From Spirogloea muscicola (taxonomy: Eukaryota; Streptophyta; Zygnematophyceae; Spirogloeales; Spirogloeaceae): a DNA stretch of 32,761 nucleotides. Shown here one piece after another: positions 1-11,167 of the stretch; the stretch's first letter is position 1, and every line of letters begins with the position of its first letter. Location of the stretch: NCBI GenBank assembly GCA_009602725.1, contig WELB01000092.1:378513-411273 (forward strand). The letters run 5' to 3'. The position numbers were made by a program, and so were the translations under genes. The notes beneath the pieces were generated by a model, which saw nothing but the letters and a program-made list of their open reading frames with translations, had not been told where the DNA came from and ran no database searches.

Positions 1-3000
1 GGTCTCTCCGCAGGGTGCCTTGTCCCCTGGGCGTGATGCTGCCCCTGATATCCCCGTGAGTGTGCCTTCCGTGGCAGCAGGGCCGCCGTCCCCACCGCCG
101 TCGCTGCCGCATCTGCCGCCGTCTCCACCGTCGCCGACGTCGCCACCACCGCCACCTCAGCATCCACCTCCGCTGAGCCAGCCACCTGCCTCGTCCTCGC
201 CGCCGCTTCCCGGGTCTGCGCTTCTGCCTTCCCAGCCACCCACCATCCCGCCTCTCGAGCCGCCCTGCCCCCCGTCGTTGCTGCCCTCGACGCCGCCCTC
301 GCCACCGCCGCCTCCGCCTCCACCGCACGCACCAACACCACCGCCCTCGCCCCCACCTCGCTCGCTCGACCCCCTGCTGTGCCAGCACTGCCAGACGACC
401 TTCACCACGCGGTCAGGCCGGGCCAACCACGAGCGCTCCTGTGCGCTCAACAACAACCAGGCGGCACAGGCGCGGAGCGCAGCGGCTGCGGGCGGCCGCC
501 GGGGCAGACCAGGCAGGCCTGTCCCTCCCGCGCCAACCCCTCCCACGCCTCAACACTGGCAGTGGCTGGCCGGCCTCGACCTCGCTGCCATCCACCGCCA
601 GGCGGCCCTCCCGCTCCTCCGCCATGTGCCCCGCGGGGTGCGCCCGCACATTCGCCGCTGCTCCGCCCGGCGATGCAGATGATTGCCAGGGACCACCGGG
701 ACGAGGCGGCTTGGAAGCAATTTCTCCTCTTCCCCCGGCTACTGCTCGGCCGGGCCCCCCACGACAGCCGCTGGCAGGGCCAGCAGCCCCTTCTGGAGCG
801 CGTCCGATTGTTCGAGAGCGGCCATTGGGAGGAGCTTCTCGCACGCCATGACGCAGTGGTGGCGGCCTCGGCGGCGAACCGAGGTGATGCGCGGGCCGCA
901 CCAGACAGGGCCGCCAACGCTCGCCGGGCTCTGCGTTTCGGTCACGCGGGCGAGTTGTCAAGGGCGGTCCAGGCCCTGGACGACGCGGTGCTGGCGCCCA
1001 CCAATGCTGCCACAAGAGCGGCCCTGGAGTCCCTGCACCCTGCGGCTCGCCACCCCCTGCCCCCGTGGCTGGCCACCTTCGCACCGCCGGAGGAGGTGGT
1101 CCTCGAAGCCGACGCCCTGCGGAGGGCCCTGCAGAGCAGCCGCCGTGCGGCCGCGGGCGGTCCTTCCCACATGCTCTCCAAGCATCTCCGGGAGATCTTC
1201 CTGGAGGGCGACCCGGCCGACTTCCAGGCGCTCCACCAGGTGTGCCAGCTTCTCGCTCGCGACCAGGTCCCGGCCAGCGTTCGCGGCGTCCTGTGCACCA
1301 GTACATTGCTGGCGCTCAGCAAGGCCGGTGGGGGGGTCTGGCCCATCGCCATCGGTGAGGTGCTCTACCGCCTGGTGGGGCGCGCGCTTTGGCAACGGCA
1401 CGCAGGGCAGGCCCAGGCACACCTGGCGCCCCAACGGTTTGGTGCGGGGCTGCGGAGCGGCGGTGAGACGGTCGTGCACGGCGTATGGGCCGCCCTGGAC
1501 CTTGCATCCCGAGTCGGTGGCCATGGCGGTCGACGTCCGCAACGCCTTCAACAGCGTTGATCGTGGTGTCATCGCGGAGGAGCTGAGAGAGGCCTTCCCC
1601 AGCCTTCTACCCTTCTTCAGGCTGGGGTACGGTCAGCCATGCGAGCTGCAGTGGCGGGCGGGGGTTGATGCGCTGGAGATCCTCCACTCCACCAGGGGCG
1701 CGCGCCAAGGGGATCCACTGGCGGGGTTCTACTATGCGTTGGCTCATCACCGTGCGCTCCAGGCAACGGTTGCGGTTCACCCCGGCGTCCTCGTGCCGAC
1801 ATACGCTGATGACACCACGCTGGTGGGGAAGCCAGAGGAGGTCACAGCTGCCTTTGACACCCTCCAAGTGCAGCTGAACGCGATCGGCCTGGATATTCGG
1901 GCGGACAAGTGTAGCGCCTGGTCCCCTCAGGGCCTGCCAGCCCACCTGCGCCTGCCTGAGGGTTGCCAGACACCAGCCGGGGGCCTCACCCTCCTCGGCG
2001 TCCCCCTCGGCGCACCTGCCTTCGTGACGGAGCAGCTGCAGGCGCGGCTGCAGGAACACCTCCGGCCAGCGGACCGTCTCCACACGCTCCACGACATGCA
2101 GCTGGCGACTGCGATGTTGACACGGTGCATTGCGCAGCGGCCACAATATCTGGCCCGCACCATCCCCCCCTCGTCGGCGGTGAAGGCAGCGTATGCGGCC
2201 TTTGACTCCAGCATCCTGGCGTCCGCGGCTACCCTGGTGCAGCACCCCGCGTTCCTCACCACACCAGCTGCGCTGCTGCAGGCTAGCCTGCCGATCAGCC
2301 GGGGCGGCATGGGATGCCGCTCAGTTGCCCGCGGCTGCGAGGCGGCCTACATGGGTAGCTGGGCTCAGGTGGCAGCCCCAAATGTGCCACCGGTTCCTCG
2401 GTCACGGCCAGCGCCTCCTGGAGCGGGTGGCAGCTGAGGTGGAGATCGGTCAGCTGCCTTTTCAGGTTGCCCTCCGCTCTGCCCGCGACGGGCTCCCGGC
2501 GGTCCACCCCCACATGTCGGAACAGGCCGTTCCTTTCATTCACCTCGCCCACACCCCAGACCAGCGTGCCGAGGCACACTTCTCGGCGCTGGTTGACCAA
2601 GCGGCCTCCGACCAGGTGGTGGAGCTTCTCCCTTCGGCTGACCTACGCGGGCGCGCCCGGCTGCTCTCAGCCTCCTCCCCTGGGGCGGCGGCGTGGCTAT
2701 CAGCGCTTCCACTCCACGCGGCGCTCACCATGCCCGACGAGGTCTTCCGGACGACGGTCCACAGGGCCTCCTCCCCCCCTGCCTCGTGGGCGTGACTCAA
2801 TGCGAGTGCGGTGCTCGACACGTTGATCCTGCGGAGCTGGCCGCCCACATGCTCCGTTGCGCCCATGGGGGCGAGCGGACCGCTTCCCACGACCTCCTGC
2901 GCGACGGTATGCAGGGGGTGTTTACGGAGGCGGGCTTCAAGGTGGCGGTGGAGAACTCCTCCATCATGCCCATCAAGCTGGGCGCGGACGGCCAGCCCCA

Positions 3001-3496
3001 TATGCGACGCGCCGACCTGGTCGCCATCCCGCCCGGCGGTGGTCCCCGCATCATCGCTGACGTGGTGACAACTGACTGCATCGACTCCGCCAATCCCACC
3101 AGATCGGCGTCGTTTGCAGGGCACGCGGTCGGCCAGGCGGCCCGAGGCAAGGAGCGAAAATATGCTGATCACCCGGTGGGGGATGAATTCGCGGCCCTGG
3201 CGATGGATGTACACGGGGCTTTCTGCAGCCGCTGGCTGGATCTCATTCAGCGGCTTGCCCGCCAGGCCATTGACCGGCGGCCGGGTCTGCCAGGGGCGAT
3301 GCCCGGCTTCAACGCCGCCGGTTCGCTCGCACAAGTCTTCCGCATGCGCCTGGCCGTATCGCTTCAACGCTCCCTTGCCCACGCCGTCCACGCGCGCGCA
3401 GGCCGTGCTATGGCCGCCGCCTCTGGGTCACGGCGGAGCGCCTCTTTCCCTGCAGCGAGCTACTCAGACCTGATGTTGCTCACGCGTGGGTACTGA
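1..3496 (+). pseudogene. Reverse transcriptase / restriction-like endonuclease ORF, frame-disrupted
   Basis: In frame 2 a proline-rich leader (about 80-360) precedes a C2HC zinc finger (380-442, spacing C-x2-C-x12-H-x3-C). Frame 1 (about 670-1500) carries the RT N-terminal part, including GGGVWPIAIGEVLYRL. Frame 2 (1502-2380) carries the RT palm: VDVRNAFNSVDR (motif A), GARQGDPL (motif B) and YADD (motif C, about 1802-1813). Frame 3 (2380-2770) holds the thumb or linker. Frame 2 again (2780-3496) has a C-x-C-x12-H-x3-C motif (2801-2860) and a PD-(D/E)XK-like nuclease core, RRADLVAI then IIADVVTTD, with a downstream KERKY. At least four frame changes are needed, near 650-670, 1500, 2380 and in the C7 run at about 2773. 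No in-frame stop lies inside the coding segments apart from those caused by the shifts, so decay looks recent. The other genes in this window need no indels, so sequencing error is the less likely explanation. Confidence 0.85.
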
Positions 3497-3592
3497 GCTT
3501 TCCTCTGCATCGTTTCTGTGTTCTGCAGTGTTTTGTAGTGTAGTCCTTTCTCCGGCTCTTTCTTTGGCTTTGGACATTGTCTGTTCTTTTTT

Positions 3593-3611
3593 GGGCTGGC
3601 TTTGCCAGCCC
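3593..3611 (+). other. Perfect 8-bp hairpin in the retroelement 3' UTR
   Basis: GGGCTGGC, a TTT loop and GCCAGCCC form a perfect 8-bp stem about 100 bases after the TGA that ends the endonuclease frame. In R2-type elements the RT recognises folded 3' UTR RNA, so this stem may be part of that signal. That role is inference. Confidence 0.5.
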
Positions 3612-3734
3612 CTCCTCTACGGGCGCGCACTTCTTCTTTCTCCCTGCAGCGAGGAGCCCGGCCAGCACGCAGATGCAAGGCGTGTGCCATGGACCGCCGA
3701 TGGGAGACTGACAGAAGAAAAGTGCGCGCCCATA

Positions 3735-3750
3735 GCGGTAAAGCGGTAAA
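3735..3750 (+). repeat. Tandem octamer GCGGTAAA x2, likely element 3' terminus
   Basis: Two perfect head-to-tail copies of GCGGTAAA sit about 240 bases after the ORF stop. Several non-LTR families end in a short tandem repeat instead of a poly(A) tail. I use this repeat as the provisional right edge of the element. Confidence 0.4.
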
Positions 3751-3752
3751 GC

Positions 3753-4398
3753 ACACGGCAACTCAAGGTCCAGGTGGGGAATGTTGGCGCGGCCGGGAGC
3801 GACACTGAGCGCTGGAGGTGTATGCCGGATGACGACGTTGGTAGCAGCAGCCGTGTCAACGAATTTGCGGCGGGGGGATTAGCCGACCGAAGAGGGGAGG
3901 GGGGAGTGCGGTCCAGGGTGGCAATCATCCACCTGGCCGGGGGGAGTGGGGTGGAGCGGTCCGGGGTGAGAGCCACCTCCCTAATAGCCTATGTCCAAGT
4001 ACCCACACGCCTACCAGGCAGCGTTGCAGCTGTCTGAGGATGGCCCGCGGCAAGGCCCCATTCCTATGGGGACATGGCCCGGGCAGCCGGCACCGCAGCT
4101 TCCTCCCCTGGTACACTTTTCCCAGGCGGCCCTCCCACCCCCCCCCTCGCCCACTCCCCGTCAGAACCCAGCCTCAGTGACACCACTTCGCCCGCCGCCG
4201 TTAGCCGCCGCCGCCAGCGCCGCCGCCGCCGCCGCCGCCGCCGTCGCCGCGCCGTCGGCGGCCCTCCGCAGCTGCCCGAGCGCCCGCTCCCGCAGGATCC
4301 CGGGCGGGCGGCCACGCCAGAGGAGGCCCCAAGGATTTCCGTCGACCGTCGGGAGGCGGCCTCGCACGCCTTTCAAGGCACGCTTAGCCGTCGTCAGG
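3753..4398. other. Gap between retroelement and CBSX3-like gene (5' region)
   Basis: No gene is recognised here. The stretch should hold the promoter and 5' UTR of the CBSX3-like gene. From about 4080 it is C-rich, and at about 4196-4250 there is an imperfect (CCG)n run. The CBSX3 frame stays open back to base 3991, but the encoded residues are proline/alanine/arginine-rich and resemble nothing in the family, so I treat them as untranslated. Confidence 0.6.
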
Positions 4399-6017
4399 AT
4401 GCAGAGCCTGGCGAGGCTGCTGCAGGCGAGGGGCCAGGCGGCCTCCGGCGCCGTCCTCCGGCATGTCCGCGTCGCCGGCAGCAATCCGTCCCTGGACGCC
4501 TTCTCGTGCGGCCGCACACTGGCCGGGGAGCCCGCCAAGGAGCAGATTCAGGAGCACGGCTTCGAGAGCACCACCATTGCGGACATCATCGGCCAGAAGT
4601 CGTCCGAGGAGGACGGCTCGTGGCTCTGGTGCACCACGGAGGATACCGTCTACGATGCCGTCAAATCGGTAATTCGGCTCTCCTCCTCCTTGAATTGCTG
4701 TCAGAGCACTGCTGCGTTTTCACTTCACAACAGCAGCTTCGCAATCAAAGTGCCTCCTCTCTCTCTGTCGTCGGAATTCTTGATATTGACTGCATAGCTT
4801 GCAAAGTACATTGCACTTTTCAGAGTGTTGAGCCGTCCTGGACTCTCTGTGATAGTGGTAACTTTCCTCATTCCAGATGACTTCGCACAACGTGGGCGCC
4901 CTCGTGGTCGTAAAGGCAGACTCCCATGGAACCGTTGCTGGCATTTTCACTGAGAGAGGTGCATTGCCTGGTCTACCTCCTGAGCTGATGAAGTTGCTCC
5001 TGCATTCCTGGCCTGAAGTATCTCGCACAGCAGCAAGCTCGTGTGACTAGTGTGGAAGGCGAAGCACGAGAACTTGAAGTCAAGAGTGTTACTTGCTGTT
5101 TAGGACTACTACTCTGTATAATGCAAGGCGAATTGTTCTTTAAAATTGCCATCCTTGGAGCTTGTACAGGCCTGCATCGTCATTATGTAAGTACCACTTA
5201 CCGTACATCCTGAAATTTTGACAGATTATTTGAGGAAGATTATTGTGCAAGGTCGGACTTCAAAGACGACCAAAGTGGGTGACATCATGACTGAAGAGGT
5301 ATGCACTTCTCTGGCTGACTTCTACATCGGTGATTGATCAGCTTGCATCACCTTGCAGATTTCATGTCAGCCAGGGCATATAGAAATCTTCACTAAGTCA
5401 GGCTTCTGCAATCATGACATTCTTTATTCTGCAAATCCAGTGAATCCACATGCTATCTCCGTTGACGGTGGTGATATTATGCGCATATATGAAGTACAGT
5501 GCGAAGGTGCTGATCAGGTGCTAGAAGCAATAGAATTGACGTTCCTCACTTGCTCGTGTAATTTTGCAGAACAAGCTTATCACGGTGACACCACAGACCA
5601 AGGTACTGAAGGCCATGGAGCTTATGACTGGTGAGCAAACGCTCTTACCACGTGAAAGCATGGTTCATGCTGAGCTCCTTGGAGTCGTGCTTTTCCTGTG
5701 ACATAAGTGTACTTCGGAAATTGTAAACGTATCTAAGATATCTGCCTTGTGATGTCTGTCTAGGGTGGTTGCTTGGTCAGTGGCTTGAAGCTTCAAATAT
5801 TGACCCAGGCTTTGAAAACGAGTCCAGCTTTATCCCCAGCCAATAATTGTTACAATCTCGTCATGTGTATGCAGACAATCGTATTAGGCACATCCCTGTC
5901 TGCGAGGGCAAGAAGATGCTGGGAATGGTGTCAATTGGTGATGTAGTCCGTGCGGTTGTCCACGAGCATCGCGAGGAGGTCAATCGTCTGAGCGAATACA
6001 TCAGTGGCGGTTATTAA
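4399..6017 (+). CDS. CBSX3: Mitochondrial CBS-domain-pair protein, CBSX3-like
   Basis: Five exons: 4399-4668, 4877-4958, 5225-5298, 5570-5630 and 5875-6017. They join with matching phases into 209 aa, close to the roughly 206 aa of the Arabidopsis protein. The N-terminus (MQSLARLLQARG) is basic and amphipathic, like a mitochondrial presequence. Family signatures include GFESTTIADII, DGSWLWCTTEDTVYDAVKS, NVGALVVVK, KVGDIMTEE, NKLITVTP, RIRHIPV, MVSIGDVVRAVVHEH and a terminal GGY. CBS1 spans about residues 57-122 and CBS2 about 136-200. From family knowledge, CBS pairs bind adenosyl ligands, and plant CBSX3 modulates mitochondrial o-type thioredoxin and so ROS balance; that role is transferred, not seen. 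The start is chosen because family similarity begins there. All four introns are GT-AG, 208-271 nt. Confidence 0.95.
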
Positions 6018-8560
6018 TACGGGGTTATTCTGCTCTTCTGCTCTAGCGTTTCATCATGGTGCACTTAACTTGAGACGCTTTAAGGCTTGCCAACACATAG
6101 AAGTACTACATCTGCCCTGCACAATAGACAGTTGCAGCATCTTAGTTGTACATCAAGTCATTGTGTCAGGTGGAGCAAGTCCAATCGCACCGCATTTCAG
6201 TGGGGCTTGTATATTATCTGCAATGTGTACATTCCACGCTGTTGTTCCAGCCATTAGAATAGCAGATGATAAGCAATATTTACTTGTTGGCGATCGAAGA
6301 CTGATGTTTACTTTGACCCATGCCAACATGACTTAAATCTCAAGCATCCATCGTATGCTGCAGCTATTACCATCTGTAGGACGGGAATAAGTGACAGGAG
6401 CTCGTCAGCTGTGAGATTGATAAGACAGACTAGACTGGGCTTATGACGATGATGATGGTGCAGGCTTGCTGACAGACTTGCTGGCAGCAGATTGTGAAGC
6501 AAGACTGGCCGGCGACATTGCCTACGAGGGAGTCTGTAGGTGTCTTGACTGGCTGGTGCTAGTGGTGGCCACTCATGTCATGGAGGCAAAGGCCTACTCA
6601 TGCAGTGCATATTGTCTGCATTCGAGGCTCTATTGTGGACAGCTCTATCGGATCGAGATGCACCGAGTAGGAAATTGTCATAAGATGTTGTGGCAGTGGG
6701 GTGAGGAGTGGGCGGTGGTGATGCGCAATAGCGCAGCAAGTGGCTGCCTTGGTGCGACGACTCACTTTGTACTCTCTATTATCTACCAGCCTAAGTTGGA
6801 CAGACTGACCGAGGAGGCTAGAGCAGCAGGATACTGGCTGGGTACACACCAAGTCAGAAAAGACGAAAGTGCTACCGCACAAAGGTCAAAGACCACTCTG
6901 CCAGGCTGACCTCAGTGTCAGACATGAATGACACTCCTATGCATGGAAAGTGAATAAAAAACTTCACTTGCCGAGTAAAAGTGATTGTGAAGGACCAATC
7001 TTCAGATATGAAGGACAAGGAGGGCGGGGGACCAAAAGCACAATACAGCACTTCCACAGCAATTGCTTCTTTCTTGGTTGCGGGATCGCTTCAGCGAGCA
7101 AGAGGCTCCGGCGGCTTTCCCCTGGTCACTGTTTTGTTGGGTTGGCCTCTCACAACTACCGCCTCTGCTTTGGATGAACCTTTCCAATTGCTCATCGCAT
7201 GCAGGTGCTGATGTAGGGTTACTGAGAGGCCACCTGGTCAAGTGGTCGCGTCGGCACTCACTGGGCAAGGCTGAAGGCGCTCACGAGGTAAGAAATGCAG
7301 ACCACCGGCTGATGACGACTTTGTCGCGCTAGCCTCGACGTCCATGGGGCAGTGAGACTTGATGGCTAGACTTACTCCAAAGGCTTGCGCAGCAAGCAGT
7401 TACCCAATCTCAAGGGCAGCAGAGCGAGCAGCTTGCCTTCCGTCCCGCCGAACTACTCACTCAGGCACACCATATGCGCCTTCTATTGTGCTAAAGAGTT
7501 CCCTGGCATTTACCGTGCACTTGCATGCAGGCCGTGCCTGCCTCTGTGTCTTGACAGGCCGACGCCTTTCCGGCTGCAGTTTGATTGGACATCTGGAATT
7601 TGACTAGGCATACTTCAGCTACCAATCGCATTGGTAATTTAATGTATCTCCATGGTTCGTGCTGGCCAGCAGAAGAATCGAAGAAGAATTATCTCTTCAA
7701 TGAAAGGCATAAGGCTTTGAGAGGCCCGCTCAAAGCAACGAACAAGGTCCGAGAGTGCCGGAGGGCGCATGGACATTAAAAATTTCTCGACGACTATTGC
7801 AGATGGACGCACATTGATGAACGCTCAGCCCCTTCAAACCTTGTTCACTCCTTTCGGAGTGGCCTCGCACAACCATTACACCCTTCTGGACATCTGCACC
7901 AATTATTAAAAAGCCTGACCAACACACTTGCATGAAGCGGCAGCAGCTGCAGTGAGTATAGCCCATGGATGGATGGGACAGCATTGCTAACATCCTACTG
8001 CCAGACAAAGACGTACAGACTCAGGGGTTGGGGTATGGTCTGCAGCTGTTCTCGCAGATGGGTGCTCGGCACATGAACCTGGCTATTGCCAGTACCCTCC
8101 TCAGACACAAAGAAGGTGCTGAAGCAGAAGCGCTTGGCTTCATGCAGGATCTTCTATGCGCCTGACAAAGAGGTTCCCTCATCCTTGTGCATGTAGCCAT
8201 CTAGTGCAAGATAGTGATCTGAAGCCATATATACTGTACACTCTGACAGGGTTCAATAGCAGGGCAACTGAATACAAGCCCAGCCATTGCTACACGGGTA
8301 AGAGGGGATCTGCAACTCTTAATGGAACGCCTTGCAAGGTCTGCAGCTACCTGCCAGACCCGGATTATTACTGACCCTATAACCCCCAACCGTGGTTCCA
8401 ACCTAACCATGCAACCAGGCTGCTGATTTGATGTACAACGTCCACGCAACCTAAGAGCTATGTGAGAGTTTTACGTCAATGTGGTTGCTGCAACTGGCAG
8501 TGCTTGGCAGGGACCAAAATTGGCTCTTGTATTGGTATGCAATGAGAGAGTGCCGCGACA
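6018..8560. other. Convergent intergenic region, no gene recognised
   Basis: About 2.5 kb lie between the stop codons of the CBSX3-like gene (+) and the PAS gene (-), so it must hold both 3' UTRs. Base composition is near 50% GC, similar to the introns. Open frames are short and do not resemble proteins; the longest is 147 codons at 6466-6909. No tRNA, direct repeat or transposon signature was seen. Confidence 0.6.
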
Positions 8561-11004
8561 TCAGCGGGAGAGATTGAGGGGGTTGTGGAAGGTGCCAGAG
8601 AGTGCACGGGGGAGGGAGGTGGGCACGTCCAAGTACTTGGAGCGGACGCCGAGCCGGCGCAGCGTGACCTTGAGCTGCTGCATTGTCACATGCCGTGTAA
8701 TATATGCATCCACGCCTGCGCTGATGCCTTTGTCCATGTTTGTGTCCATGCCCGCGAGGTCCCACCTGACATTTCAACATCCACAAAGATTCAAACCTGT
8801 AAGCTTTAGCCTTTATTGACCAGCTTAACTATTTCAGAGATTCACAACAGTTGCGGGCAGATGTCGAGGACAGACTCTGCAAGAATAAGTTGCCTGGGCT
8901 GCCAAAGCTTCGTAACGCATGAGCACCGGTTCATGTTTGTGACGGCTACAATGAGCACATGGTCGGAGAGGCCATCAGCATCCTTGGGCATAAGCTCCTT
9001 CTCCAGCCGCCGAATCTCCAGCACGGCCTTGAATCCGTCGCTGCTGGCAGCCTGGGAGGCCACACATTGAAGAAACAAATGACTGACTACTTCTCATGCA
9101 AGGCCAGACTTCTATTGACAACCCTTTACTAAAGATCTCACCTCTGATTCTGTGGACCGATGCTACAACATATTCAAGCAACGGCTCGATAGTCGCACAT
9201 TGGAAGATATAGCAATACATTTGAGGCAAACGTTGGCAGAAGACATGGGCAACTATAGGATTAAGCATTTGTCGCTTGTAAGTACCTGGAGCTCAAGGAG
9301 CACGATATTGAAGTGCACGCCGCCGGGGGGCTCCAGTAGGCTCTGCCGGAAGCGCCATGCTGCTTCCTTGGCTGTTATCACTGTCGCGACGCCCAGTCCA
9401 CAGCGCTCCAGCTGCGTTGTCAGCAGCCGGCGACTGCTGGCAAACGAGTCCATCACGAGGGCCATGGAGGCCGGGCTGCTACCCGCCTCCTGCCCTTCGT
9501 CAATCCTATCCAGTGACGACGTCGAGCCGCCTGCATGATCATGGAACACAACGGCTGTAGAAGGCTGCTGGCAGGAGTTCTACAACATCCTCCTGAGTCA
9601 TAGCAGACTACATACCAAAAGGCATTTGCAGCACTGTATAGTGGGGGCACAGCCACTGACCTTGCGACGACGTCAAGCTCCCCAGCGAGAGCTGTGCTGA
9701 CAGGCGGGGCGATGGGGAGAAGGAGGCTGATGGCGTCGGCGACGACGGTGGCCGCAGGAGGAGCTCAGCGGCGGCGGGGGCGGGCCAGGTTGGCGTGCCG
9801 GGCTCCGTGAGCGAGGACGGGCTCGTGGTGCCACTGCTGATCTTGTCGATCTCCTCTTCTCCATCATCTGCATTTGACGGCAGGCTCATCAGCGGAAGCC
9901 GCAGCAGCGCCTGCAATACTGCCACTGTCCACGGAGACCGGGCATTGCAGCAATTTGGCAACCAGTATCACCTCACCTTCGGATTGGTTGCGAAGGATGC
10001 TGTCTGGGGCCCACTCCGGCTCGGTAGCGAGCCTCGCGATGGCAGCAGCGCCACTGGCGGTGGGCTCAGCAGAAACCGCCGGCAGAGGGACAATGACACA
10101 CATGGCGCCGCGCCCGGCCCGCGGGCTGGCGAAGAGCAGCACGCGAAGGGAGCGACCGTCGCGCGTCCTGAGCAGGAGCTCCTCGCCGGCGACCTCCGCG
10201 CCAGCCAGCACGCTGCGCAGCATGTCGTCGCAGCTCCTGCGGAATTGAAGGTGACCCGAATCAGGACCGCAGTCACTGACAGAAGCGGAGCATGCCAATC
10301 TAAGTGTCTCACAGTATTAAGGTATACAGGGTACATGAAAGGGTATATGATAGGGATGACACTTATATACAGCGGTGGTGCTGCGGTGGTTGCATATGAA
10401 GGCCACACCGCTTGAGGAGGCTGAGCGGCGGAGCGAGCACGATGGTGGGGAAGCCGGCCGCTGCGAGCGCGTCGGCCTCGGGCCAGCCGCTGAGGGCGGC
10501 CATGCGGCAGTTCCACATCGTGCAGGCGAGGCCGGGCCCGACAGCGAACGCCGGCAGCGGCAGCTCGTTGCCGAGGACCATCGGATTGCCGCACTCCCTG
10601 CTGGCAACCGCGGACGGCCAAGACTCCGCCGCAGGCACAGTCATGGCCGGCCTTGCTGGCCCAGCGAGCTCCAGGACGAACTCCAGCGCCGCCTGCCGGT
10701 TGCCGCCGCCGTCGCCCCCGGCGCCGCCGCCGCAGCCGCCGCGGCCGCCGCGGAAGCCATTGCCACTACCATTGTCGATTGGCGCTGAAGCCGGCTTGAA
10801 GGCGTTGCCTGGAAAGGCGGGGATGCTGTCGGCCATGATGGAGCCGCCGCCGTGGTGGAAGCTCGAGCCATACGCACAGCCAAAGCTGCTGTGGCAGCAG
10901 CACACGCCGCTGCTGCCGCAGCCGCCGCCGCAGAGGGCGGCTAAGAGCGGCGCCGGCGCCGGCGCCGTGGCCATGGCCTTGCTGTAGTGCGCGTCGAGGA
11001 ACAT
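8561..11004 (-). CDS. PAS domain protein with C-terminal pseudo-receiver domain
   Basis: Six exons on the minus strand: 11004-10409, 10236-9977, 9867-9661, 9530-9286, 9051-8927 and 8765-8561. All phases match and give 545 aa. Residues 1-105 are low complexity, rich in Gly, Cys and Ala. A PAS domain spans about 150-255 (MWNCRMAALSGWPEADAL, then LLLRTRDGRSLRVLLF). Residues 286-375 are a Ser/Pro/Ala linker. A receiver fold spans about 377-515: ALVMDSF, RRLLTTQLERCG, FNIVLLELQ, SSDGFKAVLEIRRLE, VLIVAVTNMN, GISAGVDAYITRHV. The phospho-acceptor Asp is Glu434, the second acidic residue of the usual DD pair is Ser383 and the invariant Lys is Arg502, while Thr474 is kept. This is therefore a pseudo-receiver that should not accept phosphate. 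No kinase, DNA-binding or CCT segment follows before the TGA at 8561. The start is the first in-frame ATG before the PAS region; upstream exons could be hidden by the gap. Partner and stimulus are unknown. Confidence 0.8.
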
Positions 11005-11097
11005 CTCGGCGGCGGCCGTGGCGGCGCCGAAGGCGGCGGCGGCGGCGGGGCGGCAGTGATGGAGCTCGGAAGGAGACGGCGGCGGCGGCGGCGCCGC

Positions 11098-11101
<4 letters not shown>

Positions 11102-11167
<66 letters not shown>
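11102..11167 (+). repeat. Poly(A) run of 66 beside assembly gap
   Basis: Sixty-six consecutive A on the + strand (poly(T) in the sense of the PAS gene) follow a CGG-rich stretch and run directly into the Ns. They lie 98-163 bases upstream of the predicted PAS-gene start codon, so probably in its 5' UTR or promoter. The true length is unknown because the run touches the gap. Confidence 0.9.

Larger units (their letters stand above)
1..3752 (+). mobile_element. Non-LTR retrotransposon, RLE (R2-like) class, 5' end outside window
   Basis: The stretch codes for an N-terminal zinc finger, a reverse transcriptase, a second zinc-binding motif and a restriction-like endonuclease, in that order. This is the domain order of R2/NeSL-type non-LTR retrotransposons. 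It is followed by a short 3' untranslated region with a perfect hairpin (3593-3611) and a duplicated octamer (3735-3750), which I take as the probable 3' terminus. There is no long terminal repeat and no RNase H or integrase motif. The reading frame is already open at base 2, so the true 5' end lies to the left of the window. No target-site duplication can be checked. The element lies in the same orientation as the CBSX3-like gene and ends about 650 bp before its start codon. The 3' boundary is inferred. Confidence 0.8.

Noticed and set aside
3991-4398. In-frame open extension of the CBSX3-like gene (136 more codons upstream)
   Set aside because: The residues are Pro/Ala/Arg-rich and driven by GC content and a CCG repeat, while family similarity and a good presequence begin exactly at the ATG at 4399.
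6466-6909. 147-codon open frame between CBSX3-like and PAS genes
   Set aside because: No recognisable motif, ordinary intergenic composition, competing frames on the other strand, and a position inside the expected 3' UTR region.
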